This document shows positions 27,208-35,456 of a stretch of DNA of 64,000 bases, piece by piece. Under the pieces are notes generated by a model. The model searched no databases. It worked only from the letters and a program-made list of their open reading frames with translations, and was not told where the DNA came from. The stretch lies in assembly GCF_041320595.1 (NCBI RefSeq), contig NZ_CP166625.1:124001-188000 (forward strand). Reading direction: 5' to 3'. The DNA comes from Pleomorphomonas sp. PLEO (GTDB lineage: Bacteria > Pseudomonadota > Alphaproteobacteria > Rhizobiales > Pleomorphomonadaceae). The first letter of the stretch is position 1. Every line of letters starts with the position of its first letter. The translations under genes and the position numbers were made by a program.

Positions 27208-29526
27208 ATGAAGTTCAGCGACGGCAACTGGTTGCTGCCGGCAGGGATGAGCATCCTCAATCCGCACCACGTGCATGCGGTGAGGATTGATGCTCGCAGG
27301 GCGGAAATCCTGGCACTCGCCGTACGCGGTCGGGGCCGCGCCGACCAGATCAACGCGCCGACCCTGACGCTGACGCTCAGCGCGCCGATGGAAGGCGTCA
27401 TCGGTGTGCGCATCGAGCATCACAAGGGGACCGCGAAGCGCGGCCCGGCTTTCGAGCTGTTTCCCGACGAGACTTTCCAGCCGACCATCGTCGATGGCGA
27501 GACCACGCTCACCTTCACCTCCGGCGGGCTGACGCTAACCATTTCCAAGGATGGCGACTGGCGAACCGAGGTGACGCGTGGCGGCAAACGTCTCACCGGC
27601 ACCGGCCTCCGGGAGACCGGCCACGCCAGCGTCGCTGGCGAGCCGCCGCATGTGTTCGAGCGACTCGATCTTGAGGTCGGCACGCTGGTCTACGGCCTTG
27701 GCGAGCGCTTCTCCCCCTTCGTCAAGAACGGCCAGAGCATCGACATCTGGAACGAAGACGGCGGCACCTCCACCACGCAGGCCTACAAGAATATCCCCTT
27801 CTTCCTGACCAATCGCGGTTGGGGTGTGCTGGTCAACGACCCCGGCCGTGTCGGCTTCGAAGTGGCATCGGAAAAGGTGTCGAAAGTGCAGTTCGCCGTC
27901 GAGGGCGAGGCGCTCGAATATTACCTGATCGACGGCCCGACGCCTAAGGCGGTGCTGGAGCGCTACACGCGCCTCACTGGCCGGCCGTCGCTGCCACCGG
28001 CCTGGTCGTTCGGTCTGTGGCTGACGACGTCGTTCACCACCGACTATGACGAGGGCACCGTCAATTCCTTCGTCGACGGCATGTTCCAGCGCGACATTCC
28101 CCTGCACGTCTTCCACTTCGACTGCTTCTGGATGCGCGGCGTCCATTGGTGTGATTTCGAATGGGACCCAGAGGTGTTCCCCGATCCCCAGGGCATGCTG
28201 AATCGCCTCAGGGAAAAAGGGCTGAAGATCTGTCTTTGGATCAACCCCTATATTGCGCAGGCCTCGAAGCTGTTCAATGAAGCGGCCGACAAGGGTTATC
28301 TCCTAAAGCGGCCAGACGGCAGCGTCTGGCAGTGGGATCTCTGGCAGGCCGGCCAGGGCATCGTCGACTTCACCAACCCCGAGGCTGTCGCCTGGTACGC
28401 CGGACATCTGAAGCGCCTCGCAGCCATGGGCGTCGATGCCTTCAAGACCGACTTTGGTGAGCGCATCCCGACCGACGTCGTCTGGCACGACGGTTCGGAC
28501 CCCGTGAAGATGCACAACTACTATCCATTCCTTTACAACAAGGTGGTGCACGACGCGTTGATCGAAGCCTGCGGCGAAAGCGTGCTGTTCGCCCGCTCGG
28601 CCACCGTCGGCGGCCAGCGCTTCCCGGTGCACTGGGGTGGCGACTGCTATTCCGACTATCCGGCCATGGCGGAGACGCTGCGCGGTGGCCTTTCCTTGGG
28701 TCTTTCGGGCTTCGGCTTCTGGAGCCATGACATCGGCGGCTTCGAGAACACCGCCGAGGCCGACGTCTACAAGCGCTGGTGTGCGTTCGGCCTGCTGTCC
28801 AGCCATAGCCGTCTGCATGGCTCGAAGTCCTACCGGGTGCCTTGGCTGTTCGACCAGGAAGCGGAGGCGGTGCTCCGCGACTTTGCACGGCTGAAGTGTT
28901 CGCTGATGCCCTATCTCTATGCCGCCGCCGTCGAGGCGTCGGTTACAGGCGTTCCTGTGCTTCGGGCCATGCTGCTGGAATTCCCCGACGATCCGGCAGC
29001 CGAGACGCTCGACCGCCAGTTCATGCTGGGATCGTCACTGCTCGTCGCGCCGGTGTTCGATAAGGATGGCGAGGTCGCGGTCTACCTGCCGGCGGGGCGC
29101 TGGACGCAGTTGCTCACCGGCGAAGTGGTGCAGGGGCCGGCCTGGCGGCGCGAGACGCACGGCGTCATGAGCCTGCCGCTCTATGTGCGGCCGGGTAGCC
29201 TCATCGCCTTTGGCAGCAATAACCAACGGCCCGACTACGACTACACGGACGGCGTCACCTTTGTTCTCTATGAACTTGCCGACGGCGCCAGTGCCACGGC
29301 AACGGTGCCGGATTATCGCACCGGTGCGCCGGCCCTGACGTTGACGGTGCGTCGCGACGGTGACGTTCTCACCGCGAAGCCCGACTGCGAGCTTCCCTAC
29401 GCCCTTCGCCTCTCCGGCATCGGGCACGTTGCCGCCGTCGACGGCAGCGACGACTTCGACCAGCGTTCCGGCGGCGTTACCCTCCGCGCCGCCGGCCCGC
29501 TTCGGATCACCCTCCCACCAGCCTGA
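27208..29526 (+). CDS. yicI: Alpha-xylosidase, GH31 (YicI type)
   Basis: GH31 retaining enzymes of the YicI type release alpha-linked xylose from xyloglucan-type oligosaccharides such as isoprimeverose. The 772-aa length equals E. coli YicI. The catalytic nucleophile is Asp415 in FKTDFGERIPTD and the acid/base is Asp479 in HWGGDCYSDY, at nearly the same positions as YicI Asp416 and Asp482. Upstream motifs FHFDCFWMRGVHWCDFEWDP support alpha-xylosidase over alpha-glucosidase. There is no signal peptide, so it acts in the cytoplasm on imported substrate. The start 27208 has GGGAGGAAG upstream. It is preceded by its own promoter and LacI operator and convergent with the ABC importer. Confidence 0.93.
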   Translation: MKFSDGNWLLPAGMSILNPHHVHAVRIDARRAEILALAVRGRGRADQINAPTLTLTLSAPMEGVIGVRIEHHKGTAKRGPAFELFPDETFQPTIVDGETTLTFTSGGLTLTISKDGDWRTEVTRGGKRLTGTGLRETGHASVAGEPPHVFERLDLEVGTLVYGLGERFSPFVKNGQSIDIWNEDGGTSTTQAYKNIPFFLTNRGWGVLVNDPGRVGFEVASEKVSKVQFAVEGEALEYYLIDGPTPKAVLERYTRLTGRPSLPPAWSFGLWLTTSFTTDYDEGTVNSFVDGMFQRDIPLHVFHFDCFWMRGVHWCDFEWDPEVFPDPQGMLNRLREKGLKICLWINPYIAQASKLFNEAADKGYLLKRPDGSVWQWDLWQAGQGIVDFTNPEAVAWYAGHLKRLAAMGVDAFKTDFGERIPTDVVWHDGSDPVKMHNYYPFLYNKVVHDALIEACGESVLFARSATVGGQRFPVHWGGDCYSDYPAMAETLRGGLSLGLSGFGFWSHDIGGFENTAEADVYKRWCAFGLLSSHSRLHGSKSYRVPWLFDQEAEAVLRDFARLKCSLMPYLYAAAVEASVTGVPVLRAMLLEFPDDPAAETLDRQFMLGSSLLVAPVFDKDGEVAVYLPAGRWTQLLTGEVVQGPAWRRETHGVMSLPLYVRPGSLIAFGSNNQRPDYDYTDGVTFVLYELADGASATATVPDYRTGAPALTLTVRRDGDVLTAKPDCELPYALRLSGIGHVAAVDGSDDFDQRSGGVTLRAAGPLRITLPPA

Positions 29527-29564
29527 GACGGTTATGCCGTCTCCATGGCGACGATCCGAAGCAG

Positions 29565-29595
29565 AAACCCCGGAAGCGCGGCTTCCGGGGTTTTT
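29565..29595. terminator. Bidirectional terminator between GH31 gene and ABC operon
   Basis: AAACCCCGGAAGC and GCTTCCGGGGTTT form a perfect 13-bp stem with a GCG loop, followed by TT and then C on the plus side. Read on the minus strand it ends with TTTC. It separates two convergent transcripts. Confidence 0.85.
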
Positions 29596-29627
29596 CTTTG
29601 GGATAGCGATACTGGTGAGGTTGTCCT

Positions 29628-30695
29628 TCAGAGCCGCCGTTCCGTCTCCGCGTCGAAGACGTGCACGCTCGCGTCCGAAAACGCCAAGCCGGCACGGTCG
29701 CCACTAGCAACCATCCGGCGGCCGGTTTCCACCACCATCAGCTCCGGCGTCGTCGCCGTGGAAACGAAGGTGGTCGATCCCGTCGACTCGGCGAAGGCAA
29801 CGGATGCGTCAAAACGCCCCTCTCCCGGAGCCGTCAAGGTCAGGTGTTCGGGCCGAACGCCGATCAGCACCTTGGCGCCAACCGGCGCGGCAACCGGGAT
29901 CGCCAGAGAGAAGGGCCCATTGCTGAGGTCGATCGCGACCGAGCCGCCCTCGACGACGATCGCCGGCAGGAAATTCATGGCCGGCGAACCTATAAAGCCG
30001 GCGACGAATTTGTTTGCCGGCTTGTCGTAGAGGTCGAGCGGCCGTCCCTGCTGCTCGATAATGCCGGCTTTGAGCACAACGACGTGGTCGGCCATGGTCA
30101 TCGCCTCGATCTGGTCATGGGTGACATAGACCGAGGTGGCGCCGAGCCGATCGTGCAGAGCGCGAATTTCCTTGCGCATATGAACGCGCAGGGCGGCATC
30201 AAGATTGGAAAGGGGCTCGTCGAACAGGAAAGCCTTGGGATTGCGGATGATCGCCCGGCTCATGGCCACGCGCTGGCGCTGGCCGCCGGACAGCTCCCGC
30301 GGATAGCGATCGAGGAGGCCGGTGAGGCCAGTGGTGACCGCCACCTCGGCGGCGGCCTTCTTCCGTTCAGCCTTCGAAACGCCATGTACCCTCAGCGAAT
30401 AGGTGAGGTTCTCTTCCACGGTCATGTGCGGGTAGAGGGCGTAGGACTGGAACACCATGGCGACGTCGCGCTTGCGCGGCGGCAGGGCCGTCACCACTTC
30501 GCCGGCGATCGATATGTCGCCGCCGGTGATCTTTTCGAGGCCGGCCAGCGAGCGCAGTAGCGTCGACTTGCCGCAGCCGGACGGGCCAACCAAAGCGACG
30601 AAGCTGCCCTTGTCGATCGATAGATCGATGTCTTTCAGGGCGTGATAGGCGCCGTAGTGCTTGTTGACGTTGGAGAATTCGATCTGCTTGGTCAT
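29628..30695 (-). CDS. Sugar ABC transporter ATPase (MalK/UgpC/MsmK type)
   Basis: The 355-aa ATPase energises the importer encoded upstream. Walker A is GPSGCGKST near residues 37-45, the signature LSGGQRQRVAMSRA near 134-147, and Walker B FLFDEPLSNLDA. A C-terminal regulatory TOBE/OB domain begins near residue 240 (GSPAMNFLPA; VLIGVRPEHL), typical of CUT1 ATPases that may serve more than one transporter. The start at 30695 (MTKQIEFSNVNKHYG) overlaps the permease stop by 4 bp; the frame is open further upstream but that part is a shadow of the permease gene. It is the last gene of the operon before a bidirectional terminator. Confidence 0.95.
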   Translation of the reverse strand: MTKQIEFSNVNKHYGAYHALKDIDLSIDKGSFVALVGPSGCGKSTLLRSLAGLEKITGGDISIAGEVVTALPPRKRDVAMVFQSYALYPHMTVEENLTYSLRVHGVSKAERKKAAAEVAVTTGLTGLLDRYPRELSGGQRQRVAMSRAIIRNPKAFLFDEPLSNLDAALRVHMRKEIRALHDRLGATSVYVTHDQIEAMTMADHVVVLKAGIIEQQGRPLDLYDKPANKFVAGFIGSPAMNFLPAIVVEGGSVAIDLSNGPFSLAIPVAAPVGAKVLIGVRPEHLTLTAPGEGRFDASVAFAESTGSTTFVSTATTPELMVVETGRRMVASGDRAGLAFSDASVHVFDAETERRL

Positions 30696-31519
30696 TTCAG
30701 GGCTCCGGAGGTCAGGCCAGAGACGATGCGCCGCTGCAGCAGCACGAAGGTCGCCAGAATGGGCGTCACGTAGATCGAGGCGAAGGCCATGATCCGGTTC
30801 CATTCGTTGGTGTTCGGGCCCATGAATGCGTTGAGGCCAACCGAGCTGGGCTGCAGCTCGATCTCCTGGATCAGCGACTTCGAATAGACGAACTCGCCAA
30901 AGGCCTGCATGAAGATAAGAATAGCGGCAACCAGGATGCCGTTGCGGGCGAGCGGCAGCACGATCGACCAGAAGGCCCCAGCGCGCGAATTGCCGTCGAC
31001 CAGCGCCGCCTCCTCGAGTTCCATCGGCACACTCATGAAGGTGGCGCGCACCAGAACGATGAAGAAGGGCATGCTCTTCGCCGCGATGGCCAGGATTACT
31101 GCCGTGCGCGGAAAATCGAGAATGCCGGTCAGCGTGAACAAGACGAAGATCGGCGTGATCATCAGCGAGGCTGGCAACACCTGCAGCATCAGGACGAGGA
31201 ACAGGCCGACATCGATCCAGACGTTGCGATAGCGCGCCAGCACATAGGAGGCGCCAGTGCCGAGGACGGCGATCAGCGCCACCGAGCCGAAGGCGATCAC
31301 CGTCGAGTTCCAGAGGAACTGGCTCATGCCCTTCAGCTGGAAAACGAAGGGGAAGATCGACCACTGGGGATCGTCCGGCCAGAAGGAGGGCGGCGTCGCA
31401 AACATCTCCGAGCCGGTCTTCAGCGCGGTGATGTACATCCAGTAGAGGGGGAAGAGATAAACGGCGGCGAGCAGCAGCGCGAAGACGAGCAGCAGCCGGT
31501 TCTTGGTGGTCTCGCTCAT
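30692..31519 (-). CDS. Sugar ABC transporter permease (MalG type)
   Basis: This 275-aa permease has six hydrophobic segments and the conserved binding-protein-dependent transport loop (EEAALVDGNSRAGAFWSIVL near residues 165-185, the EAA motif) that docks the ATPase. It belongs to the MalG/CUT1 group. The start overlaps the stop of the MalF-type gene by 4 bp and its stop overlaps the ATPase start by 4 bp, so the three genes are translationally coupled. Together with the MalF-type partner it forms the channel for the sugar bound by the upstream binding protein. Confidence 0.94.
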   Translation of the reverse strand: MSETTKNRLLLVFALLLAAVYLFPLYWMYITALKTGSEMFATPPSFWPDDPQWSIFPFVFQLKGMSQFLWNSTVIAFGSVALIAVLGTGASYVLARYRNVWIDVGLFLVLMLQVLPASLMITPIFVLFTLTGILDFPRTAVILAIAAKSMPFFIVLVRATFMSVPMELEEAALVDGNSRAGAFWSIVLPLARNGILVAAILIFMQAFGEFVYSKSLIQEIELQPSSVGLNAFMGPNTNEWNRIMAFASIYVTPILATFVLLQRRIVSGLTSGALK

Positions 31520-32418
31520 CCTCTTACCTCATGGCGGGTCGACCGGACGTAGTAGACGGAGGCCAGCATCACCACGACGATCATGATGACCGAAATGGCC
31601 GCGCCCTTGGCGAAGTCGTACTGTTTGAACGAGAGGTCCCAAGCCCAGTATTGGGCGACGTTGGAAGAGTTGTTCGGTCCACCGGCGGTGATGGCGGCGA
31701 ACAAGTCGAACTGCTGCAGTGTGAAGATGAGGCCCAGCGAGATCAGCGCGCCGATGCTTGAGCGCATCATTGGCAAGGTGATGGTCCAGAAGCGGGTGAG
31801 CGCGCCGGCACCGTCGAGTTCGGCCGCCTCGTAGAGATCGGCGGGGATCGACGACAGGCCGACCGACAACATGATCATGTTGAAGGACGTGCCGAGCCAG
31901 ATATTGGCAATGATCACGCTCCACAGGGCGAAGGCCGGGTCGGAGCGCCAGAAGACATTGCCGGAGATGATGTGCAGCTGGTGCAGTACGAAGTTGAAGA
32001 CGCCGAAGTCGCCCGACAGCAGCCAGTTCCAGACGGCGCCGACCACCAGGCCAGGCATCACCCAGGACACCAGAAACAAGCCGCGCAGCCAGGAGGCGCC
32101 GGGAAAATTCAACCAGAAGAACAGCGCTAGGGCGAAGCCGAGCAGAAATTGGCCGGCAATCGAAGCGGCGAGGAAGGTCGCCGTGTGGCCCATGATGGGC
32201 CAGAATTCTGGCTGGGCGATCAACTGGCGATAGTTGTCAAAGCCGACCCACGGGCGAATGAAGCTGCCAAGGCTGAACATGTCCACGGCCTGGAAGCTCA
32301 TCACCACGTTGTAGACGAGCGGCACGCCCGACAGCACGATGAGAAAGGCCAGTGGGATGCCGATCAGGCAGAGGTCAAATCCTCGGCCATCGACGAGACT
32401 GGAATAAAGGCGTCGCAT
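31516..32418 (-). CDS. Sugar ABC transporter permease (MalF type)
   Basis: This 300-aa permease has six membrane helices and the EAA-loop DLYEAAELDGAGALTRFWTI. It is of the MalF/CUT1 group without the large periplasmic loop of E. coli MalF. ATG 32418 (MRRLYSSLVDGRGFD) is chosen because GGGAGGA lies just upstream; a longer start at 32490 would add a non-conserved Arg/Pro leader. It is separated from the binding-protein gene by 218 bp holding a rhizobial-type palindromic repeat, and coupled to the MalG-type gene downstream. Confidence 0.93.
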   Translation of the reverse strand: MRRLYSSLVDGRGFDLCLIGIPLAFLIVLSGVPLVYNVVMSFQAVDMFSLGSFIRPWVGFDNYRQLIAQPEFWPIMGHTATFLAASIAGQFLLGFALALFFWLNFPGASWLRGLFLVSWVMPGLVVGAVWNWLLSGDFGVFNFVLHQLHIISGNVFWRSDPAFALWSVIIANIWLGTSFNMIMLSVGLSSIPADLYEAAELDGAGALTRFWTITLPMMRSSIGALISLGLIFTLQQFDLFAAITAGGPNNSSNVAQYWAWDLSFKQYDFAKGAAISVIMIVVVMLASVYYVRSTRHEVRG

Positions 32419-32559
32419 CGGTCCTCCCCGCATCCGCGCCACGGCAGGCCGCCAGCACGGAGCATCGCCCCTGCCAGGCGGTGCGGTCAACAGAATGTGG
32501 TGGCGCCCCGGCCTAGATCGCCGCGGGTCCTGATGGACGCACGACGATCTAGTCTCTTG

Positions 32560-32625
32560 CTATCGCACCGGATGGTCCGAAAATCGGATTCCACTTTTCG
32601 GTCCGATGCTTTGGGCCGGAGCGCC
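32560..32625. repeat. Rhizobial-type intergenic palindromic repeat element
   Basis: The block around 32571-32623 (TGGTCCGAAAATCGGATT, CCACTTTTCGGTCCGATGCT, TTGGGCCGGAGCG) matches the general plan I know from intergenic repeats common in Hyphomicrobiales, where a CCGGAAAA.CGG..TCCCACTTTTCCG...GATGCTCT consensus recurs. CCGAAAA and TTTTCGG are inverted. It sits between the binding-protein and MalF-type genes and could stabilise the upstream mRNA, which would favour binding-protein excess. Confidence 0.55.
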
Positions 32626-32636
32626 TTTCAAAGAGA

Positions 32637-33866
32637 TCAGCCGAGAATGCCCTTGATGGTCGTGGCGGCCTGATCGAGTGCATCCTTGGGGCTCGCCTGG
32701 CCGGTCAGAGCCGACTGGATGGCGTCCTGGATGGCCTTGGAGATCTTCATCCATTCGGGATGCGGACCGCGCGGCTGAGCGTATTTCAGCTGCTCCATGA
32801 ATACCTTGACGGCTGCGTCTTTCTTGGCGTCGCCGGTCGGCGGTATTTCGATGTTGGCGCGGGCGGCGAGCTGGCCCCAGTCGGGGAAGACGCGCGGATC
32901 CTGCGACACGAAATACTCAAGCGCCTTGAAGGCTTCGTCCGGATGCTTGGAGCTCTTGAAGATGGCCCAGTTGAAGTCGCCCATGGCCGACGAGCGGGGT
33001 GCCCCAACCTCGGGAACTGGCATGAGCGTCACGCGCCAATCGAATTTCGCTTCCTGCGACATGCGGTTGAGTTCCCATGGCCCAGAGATGACCATGGCTG
33101 CATTGCCGGAATTGAAGGTGCCGGTGGAATCCCACTGGCCACGGGTCAATGTGTCGGGCGAGGCGAGCTTCTCATCGAGCAGCGTCTTCCAGATGGTCAG
33201 CGCGCGGACAGCTCCATCGGTGTTGATCTTGTCATAGCCGCCGCCGGTCATCTGCGCCCAGGGCAGGAACTGGAAGGTGCCTTCCTCCGAAGCCTTGGCC
33301 GAGAAGGCGATGCCATAGACGTTCTTGGCGGGATCGTTGAGCTTGCGGGCGGCGTCGACCATCTCGTCCCAAGTCTGCGGCGGCTTGTCGGGGTCGAGGC
33401 CCTTCGCCTTGAACATGTCGGCGTTGTAGTAGAGGGCGATGGTGTTGGTGGCCTTCGGCACGCCGTAGAGCTTGCTGTCCCAGGTAACGGAAGCCAGCGG
33501 ACCGGGGAAATAGTCTTCCTTGTGAATCACAGCCGACTTGGCGATGCGGTCGGTGAGGTCGAGGAAGACGCCGTGCGAGGCGAAGAGCGCGTGCTCGGGA
33601 TTATCGATGGCGATGATGTCGGGCGCCTGGCCCGTCGAATAGGCGCGCATCGCCTCCGACGTCACGTCGTCGAAATGGATCTGGCGATAGACGACCTTGA
33701 TGTCGGGGTTCTTCTCGCCGAACTCCTTGGCGAGGTTGAGGCCCGGCTGCGTCTCGCTGTCCTGGCACCAGATGGTAATGGTGACGGGATCGGCGGCATA
33801 TGCCGCCATGCCAAGCGTCGCGGCGCCGGCGTAGAGCACCGCTCCCAGGATTGCCGATGTCTTCAT
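32637..33866 (-). CDS. Extracellular sugar-binding protein (SBP family 1)
   Basis: This 409-aa periplasmic binding protein belongs to the maltose/oligosaccharide-binding family 1. The signal peptide is residues 1 to about 24 ([20 protein letters not shown], ending AAYA). The mature part has the family opening [40 protein letters not shown] near residue 140 and a late [15 protein letters not shown]. It is the first gene of the importer operon; the start 33866 has a GGAG-rich stretch upstream. Context with a YicI-type enzyme suggests an alpha-xyloside-containing oligosaccharide as ligand, an inference from neighbours only. Confidence 0.92.
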   Translation of the reverse strand: MKTSAILGAVLYAGAATLGMAAYAADPVTITIWCQDSETQPGLNLAKEFGEKNPDIKVVYRQIHFDDVTSEAMRAYSTGQAPDIIAIDNPEHALFASHGVFLDLTDRIAKSAVIHKEDYFPGPLASVTWDSKLYGVPKATNTIALYYNADMFKAKGLDPDKPPQTWDEMVDAARKLNDPAKNVYGIAFSAKASEEGTFQFLPWAQMTGGGYDKINTDGAVRALTIWKTLLDEKLASPDTLTRGQWDSTGTFNSGNAAMVISGPWELNRMSQEAKFDWRVTLMPVPEVGAPRSSAMGDFNWAIFKSSKHPDEAFKALEYFVSQDPRVFPDWGQLAARANIEIPPTGDAKKDAAVKVFMEQLKYAQPRGPHPEWMKISKAIQDAIQSALTGQASPKDALDQAATTIKGILG

Positions 33867-34066
33867 GCTCCCTACTCCTCCAGTTGGCCGACCGGTTCCG
33901 GCTCGATGATGACCGGCGGGACCGAGAACGGTGAACGGCGATCCGGCAGATTGTCCTGATCTCGAAGAGCCATAACCTACCGTTCGCCATCCATGCCTAC
34001 CGACATGACAATGACGTCCGGGGCTCTCCAGTCGGGACAGGATTTTCCTCCCTGCCTGCTCGCTTC

Positions 34067-34080
34067 CGTAAACGTTTACG
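34067..34080. promoter_or_regulatory. LacI-type operator, copy 2
   Basis: This perfect palindrome CGTAAACGTTTACG is identical in all 14 bases to the copy at 27094-27107. It follows the -10 of the minus-strand promoter of the sugar importer operon. Confidence 0.8.
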
Positions 34081-34110
34081 ACGTTATGCGGAAAGGCTCG
34101 CAACTGTCAA
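34081..34110 (-). promoter_or_regulatory. Promoter of the sugar ABC importer operon
   Basis: On the minus strand TTGACA (plus 34105-34110) is followed after 18 bp by TAACGT (plus 34081-34086); the operator begins at the next base. The layout mirrors the GH31 promoter. The transcript leader to the binding-protein start is about 210 nt and has no other gene. Confidence 0.7.
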
Positions 34111-34203
34111 GACCGCCAGACGTCGGCCAACGCATACGATGACCGATCCATGCCTCATCCGGCCACAAGAACGTCCATCAGCACAGCGACCTACAAATGC
34201 AAA

Positions 34204-34235
34204 CCGCGCCGCTCCGGGTTATCGGAGCGGCGCGG
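34204..34235. terminator. Strong hairpin downstream of cbiM
   Basis: CCGCGCCGCTCCG and CGGAGCGGCGCGG form a perfect 13-bp stem with a GGTTAT loop. On the minus strand GTTTGCATTTG follows, a poor but T-rich tail. It lies just after the cbiM stop and separates it from the sugar operon promoter. Confidence 0.7.
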
Positions 34236-34260
34236 CAAGGATGCGATCAACGCACGGCCG

Positions 34261-34938
34261 TCAGGCGGCGTCGTAGAGGCGGCGTTCGACGAGGAAGCTG
34301 CCGCGCAGGCCATTGAGAAGCTTGGCGCCGGCGAGCACCGCGAGATCGACCAGCGGCTCGACGATGATCACCAGCATGTAGGCGCCACCGAACGAACTGA
34401 TGGCGGCAAAGTTGCCGACGGTGAAGCCCTGTCCATAGAAAGCCCAGAAGCCAACCCAGGCTACGATGCCCGCCTGATAGGCGGTGGAGAGGGCCAGGGC
34501 CTGCCGGTACTTCAGATCAACATAAGGCGTAGCCGGCGCGATGATGCCGCGAGCAAGCGCCATAAGTCCGAACAGCGGCACCAGGAGCGTTGTGACGTTC
34601 ATGCCGTATTGCGGCAGATCGAAAGGAGCGAAGAACAACCCCTGGACCAGGAGCCCCAGTGCGAGACCAATGGCCGCGGGCGCCGTGCCGAAGATCAGGA
34701 ACAGCGTCGAGCCGAGGATGAGATGCACCTCCGAGACACCGACCGGATAGTGCGGCAATACCTCAAAGAAGGAAAAAACGAGAGCCGTCGTGGCGGCACT
34801 GCGCAGGCCAAGCGAAATGGCACCGCTCTCGCGCACCGCCTGCCAGGCGAGCTTAACGCAGTAGCCCGCCGCGCCCGCTGCCGTCAGATAGCTGAGCCAT
34901 AGTTTACCGTCGGCCACCAGGCCCGGTTCGATATGCAT
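34261..34938 (-). CDS. cbiM: Energy-coupling factor ABC transporter permease, CbiM-like
   Basis: CbiM is the substrate-specific membrane component of cobalt ECF importers. The 225-aa protein begins with the conserved MHIEPGLV, whose N-terminal Met-x-His region binds the metal, and has the family motif LPHYPVGVSEVHLILG near residues 60-75. About six to seven hydrophobic segments are seen. No cbiN, cbiQ or cbiO gene lies next to it: a terminator-like hairpin follows and the next gene belongs to another operon. A cobalamin riboswitch directly upstream indicates cobalt supply for B12 synthesis or a B12-related role. A strong AAGGAGA precedes the ATG. Confidence 0.92.
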   Translation of the reverse strand: MHIEPGLVADGKLWLSYLTAAGAAGYCVKLAWQAVRESGAISLGLRSAATTALVFSFFEVLPHYPVGVSEVHLILGSTLFLIFGTAPAAIGLALGLLVQGLFFAPFDLPQYGMNVTTLLVPLFGLMALARGIIAPATPYVDLKYRQALALSTAYQAGIVAWVGFWAFYGQGFTVGNFAAISSFGGAYMLVIIVEPLVDLAVLAGAKLLNGLRGSFLVERRLYDAA

Positions 34939-34974
34939 ATCAGTCTCCTTTTCCGTCTCACCCGACGGAATCCG

Positions 34975-35160
34975 ATTCTGTGCATGGCCGGTCTCCTGGC
35001 TCGTGGATCGCTGCCTGCCGTCCGCCTTCCCGGGATTCCCAGTGGCATTTTGGACGGAAGCTCACCACGCACAGTCGCGGGGGCGGCCGGGGCTTCGGAT
35101 CGTGATCCTTCCCCATTCCCGTTTCATCCCGGCGGCCGCATGCCGCCGGAACACCTTGCA
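34975..35160 (-). ncRNA. Cobalamin (B12) riboswitch
   Basis: Read on the minus strand, the segment has the cobalamin riboswitch blocks in order: GGTGTTCC, then GGGATGAAACGGGAA, then GCCGCCCCCGCGACTGT, then GCCACTGGGAA and GGGAAGG, and finally the B12 box AGCCAGGAGACCGGCC (plus about 34986-35002). The element ends about 40 bp before cbiM, so it probably controls its transcription or translation by repressing when adenosylcobalamin is plentiful. Boundaries are approximate. Confidence 0.93.
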
Positions 35161-35275
35161 CGGGGCCAACTTTCGGCAATCCACCGCCCCTGTCAAGACG
35201 ATTCGGGTGCGCCGCCCCTTCGACCATAGGGCCGATTCCACCGATTTTTCTGTGGATTACCAATGGGTTGAATTC

Positions 35276-35289
35276 TGACCATCTGGTAA
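35276..35289. promoter_or_regulatory. RutR-like operator before the NCS2 permease
   Basis: TGACCA-TC-TGGTAA at 35276-35289 matches the E. coli RutR palindrome TTGACCA-NN-TGGTCAA in 11 of the 12 fixed positions it spans. The remaining spacer 35161-35456 has no supported gene. No RutR gene is present in the window, so the regulator would be encoded elsewhere. Confidence 0.5.
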
Positions 35290-35456
35290 AAATACGCGTT
35301 TTCGCGTTCAGAAACAGTGTTCCCTCCATTGAGCTGCTGACAACGGTCGCAGAAGGCCGCTCTTTCGCCTTCGCCGCTCCTGGAGATAGTGACCATCTCG
35401 CCTTTCCCATGCGACCGCCCACGGGGGACGGACCTGGGACAACAGACGAGACAATC

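Noticed and set aside
25859-27208. 449-aa LacI regulator with long N-terminal extension
   Set aside because: LacI proteins begin at the HTH; a TTG with GGAGG at the right distance gives the normal length, and the extension would cross the operator.
29628-31364. 578-aa extended MalK-type ATPase
   Set aside because: The first 220 residues are an out-of-frame shadow of the MalG-type permease gene; the real start is at 30695.
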